Assembly: GCA_946803715.1 (NCBI GenBank)
Contig: CAMPET010000420.1
Location: 5,221-26,448, forward strand
Reading direction: 5' to 3'
DNA: 21,228 nt
Source: Beroe ovata
Taxonomy: Eukaryota; Ctenophora; Nuda; Beroida; Beroidae
In this document: positions 9,247 through 18,504 of the stretch, one piece after another
How positions within the stretch are numbered: the stretch's first letter is position 1
Layout of the letters: each line of letters opens with the position of its first letter
The notes under the pieces: generated by a model
The model's input: the letters and a program-made list of their open reading frames with translations, nothing else
Told to the model about the DNA's origin: nothing
Databases searched by the model: none
Translations under genes and position numbers: made by a program

Positions 9247-10507
9247 GCACGTGCAGGTCTGCGTGTGAGAAACCATGTGATCTTTCCACGTGGGGTGAAT
9301 GGCTCACAAAGCTTCTAGAAAAAGATATGGGTATCTAACATTCTGATATATTTTGTAGTGCTTAGGATGTACCTACCTCACAGATCCATTATTTATCAAA
9401 CGAGATCTCTGATTTTGATTCCAAAGATGTGCCAAATGTTTTAATTTTTCGCTCCTGTTTGAACTTTCGAGTTTTATTTCTTATCAAATATCAATTTGAA
9501 TTATAGACAAGTTAAATACAGTCAATATTTATTTTTTACGAAGTATAACGTTTATAATATGTTCGGATATATTTATCTTAGATCCATGAATTCTTTGAAA
9601 TTATCAGAAGTCGCTTCACTGTCTGATTCAATGTCCAAGATCTTGCAGATCGATCTACTTACTAATATCAGATTGATGGTCATCAAATTAGGATCTTATT
9701 TGAATATTACTTCAATTGATATCAATTAGGTAATAAAGGTTGGGATGAAGCGTCGCTCACTCTGTAGTGGAAGAGACGTATATTTGGACCCAATTTGATG
9801 AGAATGCCTCTAGAAATATTCAATCCAATGAATCTGGAATGGAGTTATCTCTAACTGTGGTGGTCTGATCAATGCAATGTGAGTATTTATGATAGTCCAA
9901 GTTTTCACTACTGAATTGTTGTTCCTTTTTATCTTGCTCCTACAAAGTCGACTCAGGTAACTCCCTGTCCTTTCTCTAAAAGATTAACTCCATTGATTTA
10001 AACTTCCTCGAATTCAGATTTCATAACTATAACATTTCTCCAGGTATCAATAAGTTAAGTTACTCTTAAGACTAGGGTCACGGTCAGTGTCTTAAGTTAC
10101 AGCTAGGATAACAGTTACGGCTAAGGAAGTAAGGATAGAGACAGAAGAAGACCAGCCTTCAATCAAGTTCTACTTAGGCTTGTGTAGATAAGTTCTTAGT
10201 CAGAATGAAGGCTACAATTTTGTCTCCAAACGCAAGATCCAATATCAAAAAGCAGTGGCAAATTATACCGGAACTGTGTCCTCAAATAAGACATTAAGAC
10301 CAATCTGATCAGTTGATAGATTTAAGTTACCTATTCTACTTAAGTGTTGATCTTTAGTTACTCCTTTAGGAATTGACCATCTTGATTTCCAATAAGGACT
10401 CTTTAAATTCAAGTGTAGTGTCTTACTTGTGCCCAATAACATATTTTCTCATTTCTTGATACCTAAACCATAACTCTCTCTTAGCAAATAAGCCCTCAGA
10501 TTCAGCT
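9247..10507 (+). other. Thioredoxin-hnRNP intergenic region
   Basis: No supported gene. It starts with the thioredoxin 3' UTR. A 77-codon ORF at 9496-9729 has no recognisable domain and is very AT-rich. CTTAAGAC / GTCTTAAG form a small inverted pair at 10065-10072 and 10089-10096. A pyrimidine stretch ending CTCTCTCTTAG at 10484 looks like a splice acceptor, which would place the hnRNP start codon in a short exon (10485-10522) after a 5' UTR intron (inference). Confidence 0.5.
9732..9737 (+). terminator. Candidate thioredoxin poly(A) signal (AATAAA)
   Basis: AATAAA lies 486 nt after the thioredoxin stop. It is the first perfect hexamer I noticed downstream on this strand. Use is unproven. 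Confidence 0.3.
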
Positions 10508-11781
10508 ATGGGTCGTGGTGATGTAAGTTCCCTGATTTGTATCAACATTAAGTTAGAGTCCTGGATCAGTTTAGACTTTATGATACCTCAGACATTTTAT
10601 TAACGGCGAAAAATGCAACTTCCGTTTTCTCACAGGGAGAGCGAGACGATGGATTGAAAAAACTGTTTGTTGGTGGTCTCTCGAGAGACACAACAGATGA
10701 GTCGTTCAATGAATATTTTTCTGGCTTTGGGACTATCACCGATTCTATCGTCATCAAAGATGACCAAGGAAGATCGAAGTGAGTAGCCCTTTAAATTATT
10801 TGCGATTTGCGTCACTTGTCACTTTGTCAGTCAATTTCGACCTATTACTCTATGGGTTCGTCAATCGGCATGTGTCTACAAAATCACAAAACTTACAGGG
10901 GCTTTGGCTTTGTCACCTTCTCCGAAGATCATGAGACTGATGCCGTGATCAAGGCCAAGGAGGACGGGCACAACATAGACGGGAAGTCTGTTGATGTGAA
11001 GCGGGCAATCCCTCGTGATGCTGATCCCGAGCAAAGAGAGAAGAACACTAAGATGTTCGTTGGAGGACTCAACAGGACCACAACAGAAGAGACGATCAAG
11101 CAGTATTTCGAGGAAATGTTTGATTGCCAAGTTGAATCTGTTGATCTGATCTATGAGAAGAAGGACCAGATTGAGCCTGGGCAGCAACCCAAACCGAGGT
11201 GAGTAAATCAATCGAAGTCCATATCAACATTTCATCATATGGTTCACGGTTCAAATTGTGACAAAGACTGAATGAAGTTTATTCGCAAGACAATACCTTT
11301 CAGGGGATTTGGATTTGTCACTATCAACAATTTCGATATTGTTGATAAATGCTGTGTCATGAAGAATCATACCATTGATGGAAAGGCTGTTGAAGTGAAG
11401 AAGGCAGCTCCCAAGGGAGGGCGCGAGGAAGGCGGGCGGGGTGGCCCAGGTAGAGGTGGCAGAGGCGACTACAGCCAGGGCAGTTATAACAGCCTTGGTG
11501 GTGGCTACAGTGGCCATGGTGGTGGCTATAATGGTGGTTACAACAGTCACGGAGGCTATGGACAAGGTGGCTACGGAGGAGGCTACAATCAGGGGGGTTA
11601 TAACCAAGGCGGGTATAGCCAAGGTGGTTACAATCAGGGTGGATACGGTCAGGGTGGTGGCTACGGTCAGCCGGCACCTGGTTACGGTGGCGGCTATCAG
11701 AACAACCATTTTAGTGGCCCTGAGAAAACTGGCCGAGGATCTAGGCAAGGTGGAAATAGGGGTGGCTACAGACCCTACTAA
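10508..11781 (+). CDS. hnRNP A/B/D-type RNA-binding protein (two RRMs plus Gly/Tyr-rich tail)
   Basis: Coding exons 10508-10522, 10636-10778, 10899-11198 and 11304-11781 give 311 aa. RRM1 has RNP2 LFVGGL at about 15-20 and RNP1 KGFGFVTF at 53-60. RRM2 has RNP2 MFVGGL at 105-110 and RNP1 RGFGFVTI at 153-160, after a long charged loop (KKDQIEPGQQPKP). An intron falls immediately before each RNP1. An RGG box follows (GGRGGPGRGGRGD), then about 80 residues of GGY/QGGY repeats, a low-complexity domain of the phase-separating type. The last residues, RGGYRPY, fit the R-x(2-5)-PY end of a PY-NLS read by transportin. Such proteins bind pre-mRNA and mRNA and act in splicing and mRNA transport. Which paralogue (A1, A2/B1, D, squid-like) it is cannot be settled by eye. 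The first coding exon supplies only five residues (MGRGD). Confidence 0.94.
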
Positions 11782-12578
11782 GACAGACCATTGCATTACT
11801 CATTGGAGCAATTTGAACGCTGTTTTTTGCTGTTCCTGACGCAATCCTTCTTATTTGAGTTACTTTCAAAACGCCACAGGGCACACACTCAACATTGATC
11901 ATAACTGTATGATTTAGACAGATCATGCTCCGACAATGTCTATGATTATTGTCCTCCTTTCTTTAATGTTGAAATTGATATTTTTATTTCAAGTTAATAA
12001 GAAAATATTACTGCTTTCATACCGAATTTGATACGGGAGACCTATGGTAATCTCTGAACGAGGTCTAGATAATCTCTACAACTTCCTAAGTTGAGAAGAA
12101 ATTATGCCAAAACATCTTTGAATTTAGAACTATATTGTCTTTGCCATCCTCTGAATGCAGCATTGCAGCGTGTATGAGTTGAACTATTATTATTGAGAGG
12201 TGTGATGCCATATGGCCAGATGACGTGTGGGGAGGAAATTTAAGGTGTTAACAGCTCCGACAATCGCTATAATATTACACACGAACACGTCATTGTCTGT
12301 TAACCAACGCCTGAGTTAAGTGTTATAATGCATTGTCCGAATTGATTATTGGCTATTGTTAATTTACCGCGTTTGTCGTAACACACTCTAGGTTTTTTCT
12401 TCATAGCATCATAGCATGCCCGATCTTTCATATCAATTGACCGTGCTCCATCTACAGTAGGTATATAATTTTTTGTTGAATCACGTTTTGAATCAGACTA
12501 GCTATGTCCACTGATAAGATCATGTACCATATACCCTCTTCATCTCACCCTAACATGAACTCATATTGTAGCACAGCG
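11782..12578 (+). other. hnRNP-ABRACL intergenic region
   Basis: AT-rich spacer holding the hnRNP 3' UTR and the ABRACL promoter. No coding sequence or RNA gene was recognised. A TATATAA lies at 12462-12468, and an upstream in-frame ATG for ABRACL lies at 12504. Confidence 0.5.
12462..12468 (+). promoter_or_regulatory. Candidate TATA box of ABRACL
   Basis: TATATAA lies 36 bp before the first in-frame ATG (12504) and 111 bp before the preferred start (12579). If used at the usual 25-30 bp, transcription would start near 12490-12498. That leaves almost no leader before 12504 and favours initiation at 12579. The match is to motif only. Confidence 0.35.
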
Positions 12579-12824
12579 ATGGACGTTGACCGAGAGGTAG
12601 AGCTCCTCAAGCACCACATACAAAGGCTGGGGGAATCAAACGAGGCAGGGGGATACACCATCAAATTCGGAGTCCTCTTCAAAGATGACGAGTGTGCCAA
12701 CGTTTTCGAGGCCCTAGTCGGTACCCTGAAAGCAGCCAAGAAACGGAAGATCATCGATTTTCCCGGACAGATGCTCCTCAGTCCAACTCATGATGATGTT
12801 GTGATTACGATGAATCAATGTTAG
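12579..12824 (+). CDS. ABRACL: Costars family protein ABRACL
   Basis: A single exon of 81 aa from this ATG, exactly the usual length of the family. The start MDVDREVELL matches the family N-terminus, followed by KFGVLFKDDECANVFEALVG (about 34-53) and the basic TLKAAKKRK helix, then a PGQMLL turn and a C-terminus ending VVITMNQC. Costars proteins are small winged-helix-like proteins related to the C-terminal domain of ABRA/STARS and are linked to actin dynamics and cell motility. The same frame is open from an ATG at 12504, which would add 25 residues (MSTDKIMYHI...). I prefer 12579 because of family length and its G at -3 and +4. A CACAG just before it could also be a splice acceptor. Confidence 0.93.
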   Translation: MDVDREVELLKHHIQRLGESNEAGGYTIKFGVLFKDDECANVFEALVGTLKAAKKRKIIDFPGQMLLSPTHDDVVITMNQC

Positions 12825-13379
12825 GTTGCCTTTAGGAGAACTATGATGATGTAGATACTATTTGTATGGATGTAGATCAATTTGATTGTAGTAAGCACGC
12901 TACTTTCAACTTTGTTGCTGGTCAAATATGATGATTCCAAATAATTGCATTTTCTATGATCTTTTTATCATTTCTACTGGTATGTACCGAGATTAGTGAA
13001 ATGGAAGTGTACGTATTTTTGCTGAATTTTTGCAGGATTTTGATTTAATGACGATGGGATATTTTCTTACCTATTTTACCTATTATTCACATATCAATAT
13101 TTCTTGATTTCACAATACCTTTCTGAAAGTACCACAATTATTTTACAGTTTTACTGATCTTAACAAAAATTGCCTCTTAAATCTCTCGTAAAAATTCTTC
13201 AAGACAGTTAATTTCAAGATGAATCCTTCTTTAATAAACCAACTTAATTTGGATAATCTAAGTTGACCATATGTTTACTGTTTAGGTCTATTCGCCCTAT
13301 GGACCACTACAATTAGTGCATCTGCCTCTTCTCGACACTATGACTGAAAGACATTGCATGAACCTCAAATGAAAATATC
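12825..13379 (+). other. ABRACL-CTDP1 intergenic region
   Basis: AT-rich spacer without coding exons, covering the ABRACL 3' UTR and the CTDP1 promoter and leader. The last 40 bases hold two short upstream ORFs that run into the CTDP1 start codon (listed separately). Confidence 0.55.
13233..13238 (+). terminator. Candidate ABRACL poly(A) signal (AATAAA)
   Basis: AATAAA lies 409 nt after the ABRACL stop and 142 nt before the CTDP1 start, the right place for the end of the upstream transcript. Use is unproven. Confidence 0.35.
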
Positions 13380-13383
13380 ATGA
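13340..13383 (+). promoter_or_regulatory. Two chained upstream ORFs ending on the CTDP1 start codon
   Basis: uORF1 (13340-13372, 10 codons plus TGA) ends in a TGA that overlaps the ATG of uORF2 (13369-13383, 4 codons plus TGA), giving ATGA. The TGA of uORF2 overlaps the CTDP1 ATG at 13380, again as ATGA. The three frames therefore follow each other without a gap. If the transcript includes this leader, main-frame translation would depend on reinitiation or leaky scanning. No transcription start is known, so relevance is unproven. Confidence 0.5.
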
Positions 13384-16300
13384 TGAATTTGATTGAACAC
13401 AAGTTAGATCAAACTGTTGAGATAGTTCGTATTCTGGGCAAAGTGAACAAGAAAGTCAGGGCTCAGGGGGTACTATTTCGGTACAAAACACAAGATGATC
13501 CGAATAAAATCAGGGATTACAGATGTTCAGCCTTCCAGACGGTCACAGAGGTCAGTTTTTCAGAAGAATCATGTCAAGAAAAATTAAATCGATGAACGGA
13601 AATCTAACCATCGTAATTTGAATATTATTGGTCAATTTGAGCCCTATCATCTTATCACAACCTGCAACCTGTGAGAGTTTCGAAACTGAGATCGCCGTTC
13701 CCATCCGGTTCTCCTCAGGTTTGTGTTGAAGTTGGCACTGTGCCATGTGGCACAGTGATAATGCGATGTAAGGAAGGGTGCCTCCATCCGATTGTGGCAT
13801 TTAATCTGTGTACCGAATGTGGCAAGGACCTGAAGAATGAGGAGAGGGAAGTTGAGGGAGTAGAGAAGAGTGTTTCCATGCTTCATGCAATCCCACAGGT
13901 ACAATCATATCCATGATACCAATCTCTCATCCCCCGACAATTCTTGTAACTGGTAGCATTGAATCTGGTTTCTCCCCTCTTTGCAAGGTATCCGTGAGCG
14001 AGACTGAAGCCTCTGAGCTTGGCATGTCGGATATCTTGCACCAGCTAAAGAGCCGGAAACTGACGCTCGTCGTGGATTTAGATCAGACTCTCATACACAC
14101 TTCTACCACAGAGAACATTCCTGAGGGTATACCCGGGGTTTTCCACTTTTTCCTCTCCGGCAAGAAGTTCAGGTTTCTGCAGTACATCAGACAACTGATT
14201 TCGATGTTTCATACAATTCAGGAAATAGACAATGCCTCAGGCATATCAGTATGTCATCATAGTTTGCTTTATCTAAACCGCAACGACCCCCCTCCTTCAT
14301 AACATACAAATATATTTCAGATACTCCACCCGTCTTCGGCCTGGGACGACAGACTTTCTGAAGGACATGAGTCGCTTGTACGAGATGCATGTCTTTACCA
14401 TGGGTGCTCGGGACTACGCAGATGCTATCACAAGTTACCTGGACCCTGATCGCAAGTATGAGCCACAAAATTCGAGAGCTATCGTACTTGTATCATTTGT
14501 GAATTGAATGCTGAGTTAGTAATCATATTATGAAGTGGTGGTTCCGAGAACTGTTGCCATGACAACAGAATACACATACCAACGAGGTATACTCTTCCTT
14601 GATAATATATGATGTAGATTTCAGAGTATATTAGCGGTTCCTGTTCAGGTTTTTCTCCTCACGCATCCTGTCCCGTGATGAGTGTTTTGACAACCACTCC
14701 AAGGTTCCTAAACTCCAAGCCCTCTTTCCCAAGGGGGATCGGATGGTGGCTATCATTGATGATCGATTTGACATGTGGATAGATTGTCCGAACCTAATCA
14801 GAGTAACTCCCTACAACTTCTTCGAGGTTTGAAAAGTTTGCGTTTGGAAGCATTGTTGCAAGAATCCGCAGTAGGGCTGATCGCGCTAAGTAACCTTACA
14901 GGATGTCGGGGATATAAACGACCCCAACGCAAAAACTACAAAGCACAAGTCGAGAACTACGTTCTTAGATCGGAGTGGCATTGAGGTGGCCCAGTTCAAG
15001 AAAAACAAGCCCCTTGACTTAGAACAGACTTCTTTTTGCATTCGGTAAGCGGTTGTATCGCAAGCCGTAATTATGTTAGATGTGTTACACACTTATACAC
15101 AACTGCCTTATTTTCCTCAGAACAGCGAAGAACAACCTATCCTACATCTCCACAATTCCCATGGCAACAGACAAAGTTACTCCTGACTACCACAAAATCT
15201 TCAGCACTCTCAAAACACTCCTCCTCGACGGAAGTTTCGAACTTTCCCTCCTCCACCTCAAGCATGTTGCAGAGAATATCAAAGCAACATCCCCAGCAAC
15301 AAAGGCAACCTCCACCCTTTCATCAGAATCGTCCCAATGTGACGACATTTGCTCATCAGATGGTGTGACAGTGCCGTCACAAGTTGACTCTCTTAGCACG
15401 GAGGAGCTGAATACCCAGCTCAATGAAGCGATGGATACTCAGGAGTCGGACGAAACAACCACTGCATCATCCAGTGAACTGCCTGAAAAACCAGCAGAGA
15501 AATCAGAAACAAACAAATCATCCGATAGTGACGATGAATTTGCCATTATTATCAAATCATTGTGCGAACAACAAGATCACATCAAGGCTATGTCTGATTT
15601 TTACATGAAGTATGTGGAGAATGGGCCTGAGAGGGCCAAAGAAAGGGACGAGTTGAAGCGTGCTTCTCCGATTTTCAAACTCTATAACGAGAAGGCGGTT
15701 AACGATCAGGATCGGTATCTTGATACACTTGGAGGACTTCTCAGACAGGTTTGTCCGCCCTTTCCCCGAGTGATTATTCCTCGTATCTGAATTATAACTC
15801 TCCACTGCATTCCCTCAATAACCACCTTTAAATAATCCTTCTCCAGAACAATAGGTACTCTTCATATCATACTAACATACCAACTTTTCTTCCTATTCAA
15901 CCCTATTTCCCCAGTTCGTATCTTCTTCTCTCTTGTCTCATATCATCTTCTCCCACAGGTTCACAAGAATTTCTACGATCAGTACAAGGAAACTCTAGAG
16001 TTGGAGAAGCTCCCCGATACTCGGGCGATTATACCTGATATCCGTGAGGTGTTACGAGGGTGTAACATCGTGTTCAGCGGTATTATCCCCATCAACTTCC
16101 CCAAACCTCAGAATCACCCGATTTGGTGTGCTGCTGTTCAGGTACTTGTTTGATAACTGTGTAGGTCACGTGTCACAATAACGCGTGTCGTTCAACTGTC
16201 TAACCATTTCTATTTCTATTCATTGTAAATATATTGCAAACTCCTCAAAATCTCAGTTAGGTGCAGATGTGAGCTTGACGCTCGTCAAGACCGGTACCCG

Positions 16301-17273
16301 GAAGTCTACACACCTCGTGACGTCACGGTCTGACACGGGGAAAGTGCACCAGGCACTCAAACTCCAGGATAAAGTGAAGATTGTCACGGAACAATGGTTG
16401 TGGGCGTGTTTTGAGGCGTGGCAACGACTACCCACCAAGGTGTGTGGTTCAGTGTGTAATGGTGTGATTCAGTGTGTGATCAATGGTATGATAGCTAGTG
16501 TGTGCTACTGTGTATGATAGTGTTGTGGGACGATGACAGCATTCACTTCACAGAATTACGAATGGGAAGGCCTGACCGGCGGCAAGAGAGCAAAGTCACG
16601 TAGTCCGGAACGGGCTGAGCTTGCTAAGCTGGGAACGGAATTACAGAACACGATCGCGGGATCGGTGCTCGATAAGATGACTTCTGAAGTCGATGAGGTG
16701 TTGGAGAATGGATCAGATTCCGATTATTCCTCTCCTACAGGTACATGGTGATTTGTGTGAATCAGATTGTGGTAATAGAACGATAGAAGGCTAGCAAACA
16801 ACTTTATCGCCGCAGTATTCTTTTGCTAATTCGAATTCTTAAGCTATGTATCAAATGAATCCCGTATCTGAATTTTGTATCTTTTTCAGACTCGGAAGAC
16901 TCGTCGGAAGCCGAGTCGATGGAATCTAACGATCTCACCGGGCCTCCCACGCTAACATCGGACCGTGCCCCAACTGCGTCCAGGAAAAGGGCAAGGTGTG
17001 AGGTGGATGATGGACTGGGGAAGAAGGGGGAGGAAGACCAGGAAAATGATGATTGTGGTAAGTTCGGCCGAGAATGTGGGAATAGATTCATTGTGCTAAA
17101 ACAATGTCAATTTTTGATCTTTTTGAGCGAAATACACGCCACTTTTGAGATTAATTCTCGTTACAGATTCCGACCACTCGCTTGAGGGAGATCTATTGGA
17201 TGAGTTGGAACAGGAGTTCACAGAACAGTTGAATGAGGCGTTAGAGGAGGAATGGCACGGAACTGACTCGTAA
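13380..17273 (+). CDS. CTDP1: RNA polymerase II CTD phosphatase FCP1
   Basis: Twelve exons: 13380-13550, 13719-13898, 13988-14172, 14321-14455, 14649-14826, 14902-15044, 15121-15748, 15959-16141, 16257-16439, 16554-16740, 16890-17057, 17167-17273. They total 815 aa (human 961). FCP1 removes phosphate from the RNA polymerase II C-terminal repeats so the enzyme can be recycled. The N-terminal part has the family GCLHP..LCTECG cysteine/histidine cluster (about 79-95). The FCP homology domain has DLDQT with catalytic D147 and D149, FTMGARDYA, and IIDDR with D261 and D262. A Ser/Thr/acidic linker fills exon 7. The BRCT domain spans about 569-662 (W648 in EQWLWAC). The tail contains basic KRAKSR and RKRAR stretches (possible NLS) and an acidic helix (LLDELEQEF) of the kind that binds TFIIF RAP74. 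In-frame TGA at 13359 and no earlier ATG fix the start. Confidence 0.96.
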
Positions 17274-17631
17274 TCCCAAACCTATCTAGGACTCTTCATG
17301 GACTTAAATATGACGGGAACCATACATAGCAATTTTTAATTTCTTTATTTATTGATTCGTAATATTTAACTTAAATAGATGGTCCAATGTTAAGCGATGT
17401 TTTTAACTGCTTTTAACATATTGCTCTTGTAAAAACATTTCATTTTTAGGGATGTTATGAATCCGATTGTTTTCATATGTCCGTATTACCCAACATTATA
17501 TGGTCGTCTTTACACTACCAATGTACCGCCAATCCATCGATATTGTGGGCCGGTCACACTCTAATTGCATCATCAGTGGTTCGCGCGGCGACATTTTGAT
17601 GAGTGATGAGAATTTTAGTGGCGCGCACGCG

Positions 17632-17637
17632 AATAAA
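17632..17637 (+). terminator. Candidate CTDP1 poly(A) signal (AATAAA)
   Basis: AATAAA lies 358 nt after the CTDP1 stop, just before the satellite array. It is the nearest perfect hexamer I saw on this strand. Confidence 0.3.
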
Positions 17638-17682
17638 TCTCATTCCTTTTGTGGATTTTTGAGTAAATGGCATCCCATTTTC

Positions 17683-18180
17683 TGGTACAGAATTCATTTT
17701 CAAATGCTTCGTCATACACTCTCTAGGTGTCAAAGAATTCCATCGGATACATTCCTACGTCATACAGCCATAATTTGGTGTCAACAATCGATGGCCGTTT
17801 GTCACACGGGCCTGTTCTGACGAACTGGTGTCAACGAATTTCATCGCAAGCATTCCTTCGTCACAGTTATGTAGTGGTGTCAACGAATTCCATCGTATGC
17901 ATCTCTTCGTCACAGCTATAAAGTGGTGTCAATAATTTGTTGCGGATCGGTCGCCGTTCGTCACAGGCCTGTTCTGACGTACTGGTGTCAACAAATTCTA
18001 TCCTAGGAGTGCCTTCATTTGTTTAATGTAGCGGCGTCAACAAATTTTATCGTATGCATTCCTAAGTCACAGCTATGGAGTGGTGTCAACGAATTGTGAC
18101 AGATGAGTGCCTCAATTGATCGTCACAGCCCTGTTCTGGCGAACTGGTGTCAACGAACTCCATCGCAAGTTGATGCAGCA
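17683..18180 (+). repeat. Higher-order satellite with A-A-B arrangement
   Basis: Contiguous units mostly begin GGTGTCAAC. Type A (about 49 bp; GAATTCCATCG, then GCAT, then TTCGTCACAG) lies at 17726-17776, 17827-17875, 17876-17924, 17984-18032, 18033-18081 and 18146 to about 18180 (partial). Type B (50-64 bp; ends CCTGTTCTGACGAACT or similar) lies at 17777-17826, 17925-17983 and 18082-18145. A degenerate A precedes at about 17683-17725. The order is A A B A A B A A B A, so the larger period is about 148-162 bp. There are no unique spacers and no conserved coding frame. The two monomer classes have diverged and were then amplified together. Confidence 0.85.
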
Positions 18181-18223
18181 GAGCCATGAGGTCATTGAAC
18201 TGGAAGTTAACTACTTAAGCATC

Positions 18224-18229
18224 TTTATT
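18224..18229 (-). terminator. Candidate poly(A) signal of the minus-strand membrane-protein gene
   Basis: TTTATT on the plus strand (AATAAA on the minus strand) lies 276 nt downstream of the stop codon at 18505. The distance is reasonable, but use is unproven. Confidence 0.35.
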
Positions 18230-18504
18230 CTTTAAGGACCCCACCAGCGTCAAAGTGTAGACGATAAAACAGCTTGTGTTTCTAAATGATTCGTGATTTC
18301 GCGACATAGTCAACTAGAGCACATATTTCTCCCCTTTACCTGCGGTAGGAATAAGGGACCTACTAGCATTATATAATACCCACTCATTAACGGAACAGTC
18401 CCTAATTCTTTCTCATTACAACATCCTCTCCGCAGCTTTTAAAGTCACAGCTGGCGAGCCCACTTGGTCAATGGAAAGCATAGCATTGGCATTCTGCCAG
18501 GATT

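Larger units (their letters stand above)
17274..18504 (+). other. Intergenic region with satellite array, between convergent genes
   Basis: CTDP1 (+) and the membrane-protein gene (-) converge here. Bases 17274-17680 are AT-rich 3' flank with a diverged, GC-richer stretch at about 17530-17630. Bases 17683-18180 are the A-A-B satellite (separate entry). Bases 18181-18504 hold the 3' UTR of the minus-strand gene. ORFs at 17467-17820 and 17727-17921 run through the satellite and are not genes. Confidence 0.6.

Noticed and set aside
9496-9729. 77-codon plus-strand ORF between thioredoxin and hnRNP
   Set aside because: AT-rich composition, no recognisable domain, and it lies in the likely 3' UTR or spacer.
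11357-11839. Long His/Cys-rich and Val/Ala-rich ORFs in other frames of the hnRNP tail
   Set aside because: They are frame shadows of the GGY-coding repeats; the in-frame protein with two RRMs explains the sequence.
15036-15608. Extra ORFs over the large CTDP1 exon on both strands
   Set aside because: They overlap the conserved FCP1 frame, have biased composition and no domain.
17683-18180. CRISPR-like array
   Set aside because: Units are contiguous and diverged with no unique spacers, the context is eukaryotic, and no cas gene is present. It is a satellite.
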